The notes: generated by a model from the letters alone, not told the origin. Counted from the first letter of the stretch, positions 1 through 6,971 are shown. The stretch: 13,316 nt of DNA from CAYGLV01 sp964351025 (GCA_964351025.1 CAYGLV010000063.1:1-13316); one strand, 5' to 3'. Numbers and translations: made by a program.

Positions 1-1
1 G

Positions 2-295
2 GTTGCCGCGACCGTACGGGTCTCCTCGAGGCCGGAACGGCAAGAGGTCGCGGACGAGCCCGCTCGCGGCGAGGCCCACGCAGCGGCCGATGACGTGGCT
101 CCGGCCGAGGCGGACGAGTCCGCCGAGCCCGAGGAGCACGGGCAGGAGCCGCGCCCGCCGGCCGACGCTGATGAAGACCACCAGGTCCGGAGTACCACCC
201 GGTCCGTGGGCTCGGGCGACGAGGACGACGCGCCTGAGGCGGCGGAGACCGACCAGCCGGACGACCGCTCCTCCGGCGGGGGCGAGGAGGACTAG
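2..295 (+). CDS. C-terminal fragment of an unidentified protein with an acidic disordered tail
   Basis: An open frame enters from the left edge in frame 2 and ends at TAG 293-295, giving the last 97 residues of a protein. The visible part is low-complexity: mostly Glu, Asp, Ala, Pro and Gly with a few Arg, ending in GGGEED. There is no predicted fold, membrane segment or motif, so it should be a disordered, negatively charged tail on a domain left of the window. An internal ATG at 95 exists but has no convincing ribosome site, and the acidic composition runs upstream of it, so I treat the frame as continuous. The gene converges on the phosphoesterase gene, with 29 bases between the stops. The other long frame over this stretch is an Arg/Pro/Thr-rich shadow. 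I do not recognise the product and assign no function. Confidence 0.6.
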   Translation, partial: VAATVRVSSRPERQEVADEPARGEAHAAADDVAPAEADESAEPEEHGQEPRPPADADEDHQVRSTTRSVGSGDEDDAPEAAETDQPDDRSSGGGEED

Positions 296-324
296 CCGGC
301 CCGCAGCGCCGCGTTCGGACTCGG

Positions 325-1053
325 CTACACGCCGTACGCGAGTCGCGCGGCCAGACCCTCGGGCAAGCCGGCGGCGCGCACCTCGGCCTGTGTCAGCGCG
401 ACCGGGTACTCGACCCGCCGGAACGACGCGCTGTGGGATCCGGTGTCGAGCAGAAGCCACGCGGCCCGCGGGTCGCCGTCGCGCGGCTGCCCGACCGAGC
501 CCGGGTTGAGCAGCCAGCGTCCCTCGGCGAGGTCGACCTCGTGCCCCGCCGGGGCGCTCCCGCCCAGGACCCGTGTCCCATCGAGCCGGAGGGCGAGCGG
601 GAAATGACTGTGGCCGACCAGGACGACCGGGGCCTCTGTGACGGCGAACGACGCGAGAGCTTGTTCCGGGCCGAGAACGTACTCCCAGACCGGGTTGCGC
701 GCGCTCGCGTGGTACAGCTCGACGCCGTCGGCGCGTCCAGCCGGCTGCAGGCCGGAGAGGAATCCGTGCGCGTCGTCTGAGAGCGCGTCCCGGGTCCAGC
801 GCACGGCGGCGCCGGCCTCCCCGGCGAAGAGCGCGACTTCGATCGTGCCGATGACGCCGAGGTCGTGGTTCCCCGCGAGGCAGATCGAGGCCCGCTCACG
901 GAGGAGCGCGCAGCACTCGCTCGGCCGCGGCCCATAGCCCACGACGTCGCCGAGGCACCAGATCTCGTCCGCGCTCTCCGCTGCAACCGCCGCCAGCACG
1001 GCTTGCAACGCGTGCAGATTGCTATGAACGTCGCTGATGACGGCGATGCGCAT
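325..1053 (-). CDS. Calcineurin-like metallophosphoesterase (YfcE/MJ0936-like)
   Basis: A 242-residue cytosolic phosphoesterase with the full dinuclear-metal motif set in order: D8-x-H10 (SDVHSN), GDVVGYG with D36, GNHD with N62/H63, H115 in LYHAS, and GHSH with H148/H150. Length and motifs fit the small YfcE/MJ0936-type branch of the calcineurin-like superfamily, whose members hydrolyse phosphodiesters or phosphomonoesters using Mn2+ or related metals. The natural substrate cannot be read from the sequence. The start is ATG at 1053-1051, because the metal motif begins six residues later and nothing conserved lies upstream. No clear Shine-Dalgarno precedes it. It lies 19 bases downstream of the DUF3467 gene on the same strand and is probably co-transcribed with it. 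The family is sure; the specific activity is not. Confidence 0.9.
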   Translation of the reverse strand: MRIAVISDVHSNLHALQAVLAAVAAESADEIWCLGDVVGYGPRPSECCALLRERASICLAGNHDLGVIGTIEVALFAGEAGAAVRWTRDALSDDAHGFLSGLQPAGRADGVELYHASARNPVWEYVLGPEQALASFAVTEAPVVLVGHSHFPLALRLDGTRVLGGSAPAGHEVDLAEGRWLLNPGSVGQPRDGDPRAAWLLLDTGSHSASFRRVEYPVALTQAEVRAAGLPEGLAARLAYGV

Positions 1054-1072
1054 CGGAAGCAGAGGAGACGCG

Positions 1073-1366
1073 CTACGAGCTCGGGGACGGCGTCTCGGGG
1101 AGATCCTGGATCCCCTTGACGGTCGAGTACTTCGACCAGCCGTCCTGCATCGCGTCGATGAGCTCCTTCATGAAGCGCGTCGACATGTTCACACGGGAGA
1201 CGACCACGCCGGGCACATCGCCCTCCTCGACCTCATGGTCGATTCGCGCGAACGTCAGCGTGAACTCGTAGTCCGAGAAGCTGACGTTGGCGAAGTTCGC
1301 ATAGACGCCGGCGATGTGCTCCGGGTCGATGTGAATATTCAGCCTGCGCTCTTCGTCCTCGCCCAT
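1073..1366 (-). CDS. DUF3467 family protein
   Basis: A 97-residue protein starting MGEDEERRLNIHIDPEHI. It contains the DUF3467 pattern: an N-terminal strand, a GVYANFANVSFSDYEFTL core, an FARID strand, a GVVVSRVNMS segment and a final helix around FMKELIDAMQDGWSKY. The DUF3467 function is unknown, and I infer a small soluble protein. The reading frame stays open upstream to 1513, but those extra residues are low-complexity and overlap the start of the divergent channel gene. ATG 1366-1364 is therefore preferred: it lies 6 bases after a TATCGT -10-like box, as for a leaderless mRNA, and it coincides with the start of family similarity. The phosphoesterase gene follows after 19 bases, so the two probably form an operon. 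Confidence 0.85.
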   Translation of the reverse strand: MGEDEERRLNIHIDPEHIAGVYANFANVSFSDYEFTLTFARIDHEVEEGDVPGVVVSRVNMSTRFMKELIDAMQDGWSKYSTVKGIQDLPETPSPSS

Positions 1367-1372
1367 GAGCCT

Positions 1373-1378
1373 ACGATA
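1373..1378 (-). promoter_or_regulatory. Putative -10 box (TATCGT) for the DUF3467/phosphoesterase unit
   Basis: On the minus strand TATCGT matches the actinobacterial TANNNT -10 pattern and ends 6 bases before the chosen ATG at 1366. Transcription would start at or next to the start codon, consistent with a leaderless mRNA. I see no clear -35. The call rests on spacing and on the mirrored arrangement at 1425-1430. Confidence 0.35.
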
Positions 1379-1424
1379 GCGCCGATGAGAGCCCTCGACC
1401 CGCACCCGTTCCCACGGGCAGCCG

Positions 1425-1430
1425 TACGAT
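1425..1430 (+). promoter_or_regulatory. Putative -10 box (TACGAT) for the channel-argS-glpX-aldolase run
   Basis: TACGAT matches TANNNT and ends 6 bases before GTG 1437. No Shine-Dalgarno lies in between, so a leaderless transcript is likely. It would be the main promoter of the five-gene plus-strand run, since downstream genes overlap or nearly touch. No convincing -35 is visible. Confidence 0.35.
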
Positions 1431-1436
1431 GACGGC

Positions 1437-2462
1437 GTGAGTCGCCCGACGGTCAGCCCACGCCAGGTCGGGGCCGCGCTCGCTGCATTCGGTGCGCTCG
1501 TGATCGTGGGCACGGTCGGCTTCGTCGTCGTTGCGGACGAGAGCGTCTTCGACGCGCTCTACCGCACCGTGATCACGGTCTACACCGCGGGACTCGTCTC
1601 CGTGCCGGACTCCACCGCCGAGAGAGCGCTCACGCTCGTCCTCGTCGTCTGGGGTGTGGCAGTCTTCCTCTACGTTTTCGGTCTCGTGATCGAGCTCACC
1701 GTCAGCGGCACGGTCAGCGGGGCCTGGGAGCAGCGGCGAATGGTGCGACGTATGAGCGAGCTCACCGACCACATCATCATCTGCGGCTACGGCCGAGTGG
1801 GCCGCCGGGCGGCGCTCGAGTTCCGGGCGACCGGGACGCCGTACGTCGTGCTCGACTTCAGTCCGCCCGCTCTCGAGGTGGCGAAGGAGCGGGGCGATCT
1901 CTACGTGGAGGGCACCGGCACCAACGACGAAGACCTCACCCGCGCCGGCCTCGAACGGGCGCGCGGGCTGATGGCGTCATCCGACTCGGACACCGACAAC
2001 CTCTACATCACGCTCTCGGCGCGCGCGGCGCGTCCCGACCTCTTCATCGTCGCGCGTGCATCCGACGACGGCGCGGCGACGAAGCTCCGCCTCGCCGGCG
2101 CCGACCGCGTCGTCCAGCCCTACTCGACCGCGGGTCAGGAGATGGCGAAGCTCGTCCTCAAGCCGCAGGTGGCGGCGTTCCTCGAGATGCTGCTGAGCCA
2201 CGGTGGCCCCGAGCTGTCGTTCGAGGAGATCGAAGTCAGCGATGCGTGCGGGCACGTCGGCCAGACGATCCGGGCCCTGCGCATTCGGCGAGACACAGGC
2301 GCGCTGATCGTCGGCGTGCGTCGACGAGACGGCAGCTACGACACGACTCCGTCCCCGGACACGGTGCTCGAACGCGGCGATGTGCTGATCGCGGTCGGCT
2401 CGGACTCCGACCTGCAGGCGCTCGAGCAGATGTTCGCACCGGCTGAAGCCGTTGCCGGCTAG
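1437..2462 (+). CDS. Two-TM potassium-channel-like protein with cytosolic RCK (TrkA-N/TrkA-C) domains, atypical selectivity filter
   Basis: 341 residues with the architecture of a two-helix K+ channel fused to a gating domain: TM1 (about 13-32), a pore-helix-like segment (about 38-50), TM2 (about 64-87), and an RCK/TrkA-N Rossmann domain beginning HIIICGYGRVGR, with GYGRVG at 117-122 and the strand-2 acid at D140. A TrkA-C domain follows (about 260-335) and includes GDVLIAVGSDSDL. RCK domains bind nucleotides or ions and gate the pore in MthK/Kch-type channels. The odd feature is the filter: the TVGYG position reads T50-A-G-L-V54 (VYTAGLVSVPDS), while the helices and RCK domain are intact. 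It may not be K+-selective or may be a sensor. GTG 1437 is chosen from the -10 spacing and because TM1 follows directly. Its last 11 bases overlap argS. Confidence 0.85.
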   Translation: MSRPTVSPRQVGAALAAFGALVIVGTVGFVVVADESVFDALYRTVITVYTAGLVSVPDSTAERALTLVLVVWGVAVFLYVFGLVIELTVSGTVSGAWEQRRMVRRMSELTDHIIICGYGRVGRRAALEFRATGTPYVVLDFSPPALEVAKERGDLYVEGTGTNDEDLTRAGLERARGLMASSDSDTDNLYITLSARAARPDLFIVARASDDGAATKLRLAGADRVVQPYSTAGQEMAKLVLKPQVAAFLEMLLSHGGPELSFEEIEVSDACGHVGQTIRALRIRRDTGALIVGVRRRDGSYDTTPSPDTVLERGDVLIAVGSDSDLQALEQMFAPAEAVAG

Positions 2463-3966
2463 CGCCGTCGAGCGGCTCGCGTCTGCCCTCGAGCAGCTCG
2501 CCGGTTGTCCGGTCGAGCTCGACCGGCCGAGCGACCCGGCTCACGGGGACTACGCGACGAACGTCGCGCTGCAGCTTGCGCCCGCACGGAAGCGCCCCCC
2601 GCGCGAGCTTGCAACGGAGCTTGCGGCCGCTGCCGCGGACATCGCGGGCGTCGAGCACGTCGAGGTCGCCGGCCCGGGCTTTCTCAATCTCTGGCTCGAG
2701 CCCTCGTGGTACGGCGATGCCCTGGCGGAGATGCTCGGCGCAGGAGACGGCTACGGCGGGGGTTCCGCGGCGACGCCGGAGCGGATCCAGGTGGAGCTCG
2801 TCTCGGCCAACCCGACGGGCCCGATCACCGTCGCTTCGGGGCGGAACGGCGCTTACGGCGACTCCGTCGCCCGCCTACTCGGCTTCGCGGGCCACTTTGT
2901 CGAGCGCGAGTACTACTACAACGACGCCGGTCTCCAGGTGGAGCGCTTCCGCGACTCCGTCGAGGCCGTTCGACGGGGCGAGGAGCCGCCCGAGGACGGC
3001 TACCGCGGGGCCTACATCGAGGAGCTGGCGGCACTCCGCGGCGACCCGCTGCCGCCGATGTTGAAGCTGATGGAGAGCACGCTCGAGCGCTTCCGCATCC
3101 AGTTCGACACGTGGGAGCGGCAGAGCGAGCTCGAGGCGGAGATCCCCGCCGCTCTCGAGCGGCTCGACACGTACGAGGCCGAGGGCGCCGTCTGGGCGCG
3201 GACGAGCGCCTACGGGGAGGAGAAGGACTGGGTGGTGATCAAGTCCGACGGCACACCCGGCTACTTCGCGGGCGACTGCGCATACATGGCCCGCAAGCTC
3301 GAGCGCGGCTTCGATCGCCTGGTCTACGTTCTCGGCGCGGATCATCACGGCTACGTCGGCCGCCTGAAGGCGCTCGCCGCGATGTTCGGCCGTGACCCCG
3401 AAGCCGTCGAGGTGCTGCTCTACCAGCTCGTCCACCTGACGCGAGGCGGCGAGCAGACGATGATGTCGAAGCGGCGCGGGGACGTCGTCTTCCTGGGCGA
3501 GTTCATGGACGAGATCGGCGTGGACGCGGCCCGCTGGTACCTCGTCAGCCGCGGTCACGACCAGACGATCGAGATCGACGTCGACCTCGCGGCCGAGAAG
3601 AGCCAGAAGAACCCGGTCTACTACGTGCAGTACGCGCACGCGCGGATCGCCGGCATCCTTCGCAACGCCGCCGGCGCGGCGGCAGCGGCGAAGGTGCCGG
3701 CCGGCCTTGCCGCGGAGGAGCGGGAGCTGATCAAGCGGCTCGCCGAGTTCCCTGGCGTCGTGGCCGAGGCGACGGAGCGGCGAGCGCCGCACGCGATCCC
3801 CACCTACGCGATCCGTCTCGCCGACGACTTCCATCGCTTCTACCACGAGCACAAGGTGCTCGGCAGCGAGGCGGAGTCGTTCCGGCTCGGCCTCTGCGAG
3901 GCGACCCGCTCGGTGATCGCACGCTGTCTCGACCTGGTCGGGGTCGAGGCGCCAGACCGGATGTAG
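2452..3966 (+). CDS. argS: Arginyl-tRNA synthetase, class I, with a non-canonical HIGH motif
   Basis: 504 residues charging tRNA-Arg with arginine in the cytosol. In order: a shortened N-terminal Add1 domain (ends VAGPGFLNLWLEP), the catalytic Rossmann fold opening VSANPTGP, the ArgRS-typical EYYYNDAG, the KMSKS-like loop M338-SKRRGDVVF, AEKSQKNPVYYVQYAHARI, and a DALR anticodon-binding domain ending VEAPDRM. Bacterial ArgRSs are usually about 550-590 residues, so this is compact. Where the family has the class I signature HVGH, this protein has T126-V-A-S129 (NPTGPITVASGRNGAYGDS), so both catalytic histidines are absent; the codons acc gtc gct tcg are unambiguous. The start is TTG 2452, which overlaps the channel stop by 11 bases and implies translational coupling. 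No ATG lies near the family N-terminus. The EamA gene follows after 10 bases. Identity is secure; full activity is an inference. Confidence 0.93.
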   Translation: MPASAVERLASALEQLAGCPVELDRPSDPAHGDYATNVALQLAPARKRPPRELATELAAAAADIAGVEHVEVAGPGFLNLWLEPSWYGDALAEMLGAGDGYGGGSAATPERIQVELVSANPTGPITVASGRNGAYGDSVARLLGFAGHFVEREYYYNDAGLQVERFRDSVEAVRRGEEPPEDGYRGAYIEELAALRGDPLPPMLKLMESTLERFRIQFDTWERQSELEAEIPAALERLDTYEAEGAVWARTSAYGEEKDWVVIKSDGTPGYFAGDCAYMARKLERGFDRLVYVLGADHHGYVGRLKALAAMFGRDPEAVEVLLYQLVHLTRGGEQTMMSKRRGDVVFLGEFMDEIGVDAARWYLVSRGHDQTIEIDVDLAAEKSQKNPVYYVQYAHARIAGILRNAAGAAAAAKVPAGLAAEERELIKRLAEFPGVVAEATERRAPHAIPTYAIRLADDFHRFYHEHKVLGSEAESFRLGLCEATRSVIARCLDLVGVEAPDRM

Positions 3967-3976
3967 GGGCCGGCAC

Positions 3977-4873
3977 GTGCGCTGGAACCTCTCAGTCGCG
4001 GGGCTCGCGGCCTCCTGGGGCTTCATCTCGGTCATCGTCGCGGGCGTCGACCTCGACGCCTCGGTGCTCGTCTTCTTCCGGCTCTCGCTCGCCGCGCTCG
4101 CAATCGGGGTGGCCGCGACCGCGCTCGGGCGAGCGGACCTGATCCGGCTTCCGGAGCGGCCACTGCGGCTGCTCGTCGTCGGCGCGGTGCTCGCGACCCA
4201 CTGGTACCTCTTCTTCGAGACGATCAAGCTCTCGTCCGTCGCCATAGCGCTGCTCACGGTCTACACGGCGCCGGTCTTCCTGTCGCTGCTCGCGCCACTC
4301 TTCCTGGCCGAGAGCCGGAGCCGGATCGCCCTGGCTGCCCTCGTGCCGGCGGGCGCTGGAATCGCGCTCATCGCGCTTGCCGGGGACGGTGGAAAGGGCG
4401 CGCGCCCACTTGCGGTCGCGGCCGGGCTGGGGGCGGCGATCACGTACGCCGCCCTCGTGATCGCGACGAAGCGACTGACCAGGCGGCTGCCGTCCGCGAC
4501 GATTGCATTCTGGAGCTTCCTCGTCGCGGCGGCACTGCTCGCGCCCTTCCTGCTCACGGCCCCACAGGTCCTGCCGGAGAGCGGCGTGGACGCGCTCTAC
4601 GTCGTCCTGCTCGGAGTCGTGTTCACGGGAGTCTCGTACTTCGTCTACGTCGTGCTGTTGCGCCGCGTCACGGCGCAGGCGATTGGGATCCTCGCGTTTC
4701 TCGAGCCGGTCTCCGCCGCGCTGCTCGCCTGGGCGATTCTCGGTCAGCAGCTCGGCTGGGAGGTGTGCGCCGGCGGGGGCCTCGTGCTGGCCGCGGGTTT
4801 CGCGATCGTTCTCTACGAGCCGGAGGATGCGTCACCCGTGGAAGCGGCGGCGCTAGGATCGGCGGAGCGATGA
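3977..4873 (+). CDS. EamA-type DMT superfamily transporter
   Basis: 298 residues, almost entirely hydrophobic, with about ten transmembrane helices forming two EamA repeats (roughly 5-135 and 148-280). Typical family segments are the VFFRLSLAALAIG helix, ATHWYLFFETIKLSSVAIALL in the first repeat, and GILAFLEPVSAALLAWAILGQ in the second. DMT/EamA carriers export or exchange metabolites such as amino acids, sugars or nucleotide precursors; the substrate cannot be predicted. GTG 3977 lies 10 bases after the argS stop, with a weak GGGG just upstream. The stop overlaps the glpX start in an ATGA arrangement, so it is inside the same transcription and translation unit. The C-terminus is a short soluble tail. 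Family assignment is firm; any role linked to argS or gluconeogenesis is speculation. Confidence 0.88.
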   Translation: MRWNLSVAGLAASWGFISVIVAGVDLDASVLVFFRLSLAALAIGVAATALGRADLIRLPERPLRLLVVGAVLATHWYLFFETIKLSSVAIALLTVYTAPVFLSLLAPLFLAESRSRIALAALVPAGAGIALIALAGDGGKGARPLAVAAGLGAAITYAALVIATKRLTRRLPSATIAFWSFLVAAALLAPFLLTAPQVLPESGVDALYVVLLGVVFTGVSYFVYVVLLRRVTAQAIGILAFLEPVSAALLAWAILGQQLGWEVCAGGGLVLAAGFAIVLYEPEDASPVEAAALGSAER

Positions 4874-5862
4874 CCGCGCCTGACCGAAACCTCGCCCTGG
4901 AGCTCGTGAGGGTCACCGAAGCCGGAGCACTGGCGGCGTCCGCGTGGATCGGCCGCGGGCAGAAGGAGCGCGCCGACGGAGCCGCCGTGGACGCGATGCG
5001 GCTGCTGCTCGACACGGTCGCCATGCACGGCATCGTCGTGATCGGCGAGGGCGAGAAGGACGAGGCGCCCATGCTGTACAACGGCGAGGAGGTCGGCAAC
5101 GGCAGTGGCCCCGCAGTGGACGTGGCCGTGGATCCGCTCGAAGGCACGCGGCTGACCGCGCTCGGCCAGCCGGGTGCGATCGCCGTGATCGCGGTCGCCG
5201 AGCGCGGGACGATGTTCTCGCCGGGCGCTGCCTTCTACATGGACAAGATCGCGGTTGGGATCGAGGCCGCAGACGCGATCGACATCAACGCATCTCCCAC
5301 CGAGAACGTGCGCCGTGTCGCCGAGGCGAAAGGGGTCGATCCGACCGAGATCACGGTGGTCGTGCTCGAGCGCGACCGCCACGAGGCGCTGATCGCGGAG
5401 CTGCGCGAGTCCGGCGCCCGCGTCAACCTCATCCGCGACGGTGACGTCGCGCCCTCGATCGCAGCCGCGAGGCCGGGGACCGGGGTGGACCTGCTGATGG
5501 GGATCGGCGGCACGCCGGAGGGCGTCATCTCGGCGGCTGCGATCAAGTGCCTCGGCGGCGCGATGCAGGCCAAGCTCTGGCCGCGCAACGACGACGAGCG
5601 GCAGAAGCTGCTCGCCGACGGCCTCGACCCTGACCGCGTGCTGACGACCCACGAGCTCGTTGCGAGCGACAACGTCTTCGTCGCCGCCACCGGCGTCACG
5701 AACGGCGCGCTCCTGCGCGGCGTGCGTGTCTCGGCCTCCGGCGTTGAGACCGACTCCCTCGTCATGCGCTCGCGCTCGGGCACGGTGCGCCGAATCTCTG
5801 CCCTACACCCCCTTGCGAAAGTCACGGGATTGATGAAAGGAGAGCGCGATGCTGTCAGCTGA
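4870..5862 (+). CDS. glpX: Class II fructose-1,6-bisphosphatase (GlpX type)
   Basis: 330 residues; hydrolyses fructose 1,6-bisphosphate to fructose 6-phosphate, the irreversible step of gluconeogenesis. The metal and substrate residues of the Li+-sensitive phosphatase fold are present: D36, E60 in IGEGEKDEAPML, D88 and E91 in VDPLEGT, and E217 in GIGGTPEG. These match positions known from E. coli GlpX with an offset of 3-4. The IKCLGG and THELVASDNVFVAATGVT segments are also family-typical, and the length matches the family (about 320-340). ATG 4870 overlaps the EamA stop by four bases (ATGA), with GGAG two to three bases upstream. Its 3' end overlaps the aldolase start by 14 bases and carries the aldolase ribosome site. 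Pairing with aldolase gives two consecutive gluconeogenic steps. Some GlpX homologues also act on sedoheptulose bisphosphate. Confidence 0.95.
   Translation: MTAPDRNLALELVRVTEAGALAASAWIGRGQKERADGAAVDAMRLLLDTVAMHGIVVIGEGEKDEAPMLYNGEEVGNGSGPAVDVAVDPLEGTRLTALGQPGAIAVIAVAERGTMFSPGAAFYMDKIAVGIEAADAIDINASPTENVRRVAEAKGVDPTEITVVVLERDRHEALIAELRESGARVNLIRDGDVAPSIAAARPGTGVDLLMGIGGTPEGVISAAAIKCLGGAMQAKLWPRNDDERQKLLADGLDPDRVLTTHELVASDNVFVAATGVTNGALLRGVRVSASGVETDSLVMRSRSGTVRRISALHPLAKVTGLMKGERDAVS
5836..5844 (+). promoter_or_regulatory. Strong Shine-Dalgarno for the aldolase gene, inside glpX
   Basis: AAAGGAGAG ends four bases before ATG 5849 and lies within the last codons of glpX. It is one of the few clear ribosome sites in the window. 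It fixes the aldolase start and suggests high translation of that gene despite its internal position. Confidence 0.75.
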
Positions 5863-6877
5863 GCTGGAGCGGACCGCACGGGAGATCGTCGCGAACGAGC
5901 GGGGTATCCTCGCCGCGGACGAGAGCTCGGGAACGATCAAGAAGCGGTTCGACTCGATCGGGGTCGAGTCCACCGAGGAGAGCCGTCGCGCCTACCGCGA
6001 GCTGCTGTTCACGACCCCGGGCCTCGGCGAGTGGATCTCCGGCGTGATTCTCTACGACGAGACGATCCGCCAGGCCACGTCCGGCGGAGTCCCCTTCCCG
6101 ACCGCTCTGGCCGCTGCCGGGACGATCCCGGGGATCAAGGTGGACACGGGCGCGCATCCGCTCGCCGGCTCGCCGGAGGAGAAAGTGACCGAGGGCCTGG
6201 ACGGCCTGCGCGACCGGCTTGCCGAGTACGGCCGGCTCGGTGCGCGCTTCGCGAAGTGGCGGGCCGTGATCACGATCGGCGACGGGATCCCGACCGACTA
6301 CTGCATCCGGGCGAACGCCCACGCCCTCGCCCGTTACGCCGCGCTCTCGCAAGAGGCCGGGATCGTGCCGATCGTCGAGCCCGAGGTCCTGATGGACGCC
6401 GACAACACGATCGAGACCTGTTATGACGTTACGCTGCGGACGCTTCAGCGGGTCTTCGCCGAGCTCGAGGAGCAGCGGGTCGCCCTCGAGGGCATGCTGC
6501 TGAAGCCGAACATGGTCATCTCCGGCAAGCAGTGCGACGTGCAGGCGGACGCGGCGAAGATCGCCGAGCTGACGCTCAAGTGCTTCCGGGAGGCCGTGCC
6601 GGCCGCGATGCCCGGGATCGTCTTCCTCTCCGGCGGCCAGTCGGACGAGGAGGCGACCGAGAACCTGAACGCGATCAACTCGCACGGTGCGCAGCCGTGG
6701 GTGCTTTCGTTCTCGTACGGCCGCGCACTCCAGGCCCCCGCGCTGAAGGCGTGGGTGGGCAAGGCGGAGAACGTCGAGGCGGCACAGGCGGTGCTCGCCC
6801 ACCGGGCCCGCTGCAACAGCGCCGCCGTCGGCGGGCGCTACACGGCCGAGCTGGAGGAACTGGCCCCCGCGACGTAG
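5849..6877 (+). CDS. fba: Class I (Schiff-base) fructose-bisphosphate aldolase
   Basis: 342 residues; reversibly condenses dihydroxyacetone phosphate and glyceraldehyde 3-phosphate to fructose 1,6-bisphosphate. It belongs to the glycolytic class I family best known from animals and plants (PF00274). Active-site residues align with rabbit muscle aldolase at an offset of about 10: D24 (ADESSGT), K97 (PGIKVD), K136 (AKWRAV), E177 and E179 (VEPEV), and Schiff-base K219 (LLKPNMV). SFSYGRALQ near the C-terminus is the phosphate-binding loop. The C-terminal tail ends ELAPAT and lacks the terminal tyrosine of the animal enzymes. ATG 5849 has a strong ribosome site and overlaps glpX by 14 bases. This is the last gene of the plus-strand run; tRNA-Gly follows after 21 bases. 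Confidence 0.96.
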   Translation: MLSAELERTAREIVANERGILAADESSGTIKKRFDSIGVESTEESRRAYRELLFTTPGLGEWISGVILYDETIRQATSGGVPFPTALAAAGTIPGIKVDTGAHPLAGSPEEKVTEGLDGLRDRLAEYGRLGARFAKWRAVITIGDGIPTDYCIRANAHALARYAALSQEAGIVPIVEPEVLMDADNTIETCYDVTLRTLQRVFAELEEQRVALEGMLLKPNMVISGKQCDVQADAAKIAELTLKCFREAVPAAMPGIVFLSGGQSDEEATENLNAINSHGAQPWVLSFSYGRALQAPALKAWVGKAENVEAAQAVLAHRARCNSAAVGGRYTAELEELAPAT

Positions 6878-6881
6878 GGAC

Positions 6882-6887
6882 TACAAT
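6882..6887 (+). promoter_or_regulatory. Putative -10 box (TACAAT) for tRNA-Gly
   Basis: TACAAT, close to the TATAAT consensus, lies just after the aldolase stop and 11 bases before the first tRNA base. This is a plausible spacing for a very short 5' leader. No good -35 is seen 17 bases upstream, so read-through from the aldolase gene remains possible. Confidence 0.4.
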
Positions 6888-6898
6888 CTGGCCCAAAT

Positions 6899-6971
6899 GC
6901 GGGCGTAGCTCAGTTGGTAGAGCATCAGCTTCCCAAGCTGAGGGTCGTGGGTTCGAGCCCCATCGCCCGCT
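6899..6971 (+). tRNA. tRNA-Gly (anticodon CCC)
   Basis: A complete cloverleaf can be drawn. The acceptor stem pairs GCGGGCG (6899-6905) with CGCCCGC (6964-6970). The D arm is GCTC/GAGC around AGTTGGTA. The anticodon stem TCAGC/GCTGA closes loop TTCCCAA, with anticodon CCC at 6932-6934. A five-base variable loop GGGTC and T arm GTGGG-TTCGAGC-CCCAT follow. The discriminator at 6971 is T, as usual for bacterial tRNA-Gly, and CCA is not encoded. It reads GGG codons, which are frequent in such a GC-rich genome. Confidence 0.97.

Noticed and set aside
3..509. A 168-codon plus-strand Arg/Pro-rich frame at the left edge
   Set aside because: It runs across the end of the acidic-tail frame and antisense into the phosphoesterase gene; composition is that of an out-of-frame GC-rich shadow.
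1367..1513. A 49-residue N-terminal extension of the DUF3467 protein
   Set aside because: Low-complexity residues outside the family domain, overlapping the divergent channel gene; ATG 1366 has the better context.
2875..4257. A 460-codon minus-strand open frame over argS and the EamA gene
   Set aside because: It is antisense to two clear protein genes, its translation is Arg/His/Val/Leu-rich with no motif, and such long antisense frames are expected at this GC content.
5855..6802. A 315-codon minus-strand open frame inside the aldolase gene
   Set aside because: A shadow of the aldolase codon pattern; no recognisable product or ribosome site.
6899..6971. tRNA-Gly as an integration (attachment) site
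   Set aside because: No integrase, no repeat of the tRNA 3' end elsewhere in the window, and the flanking genes look like core chromosome.
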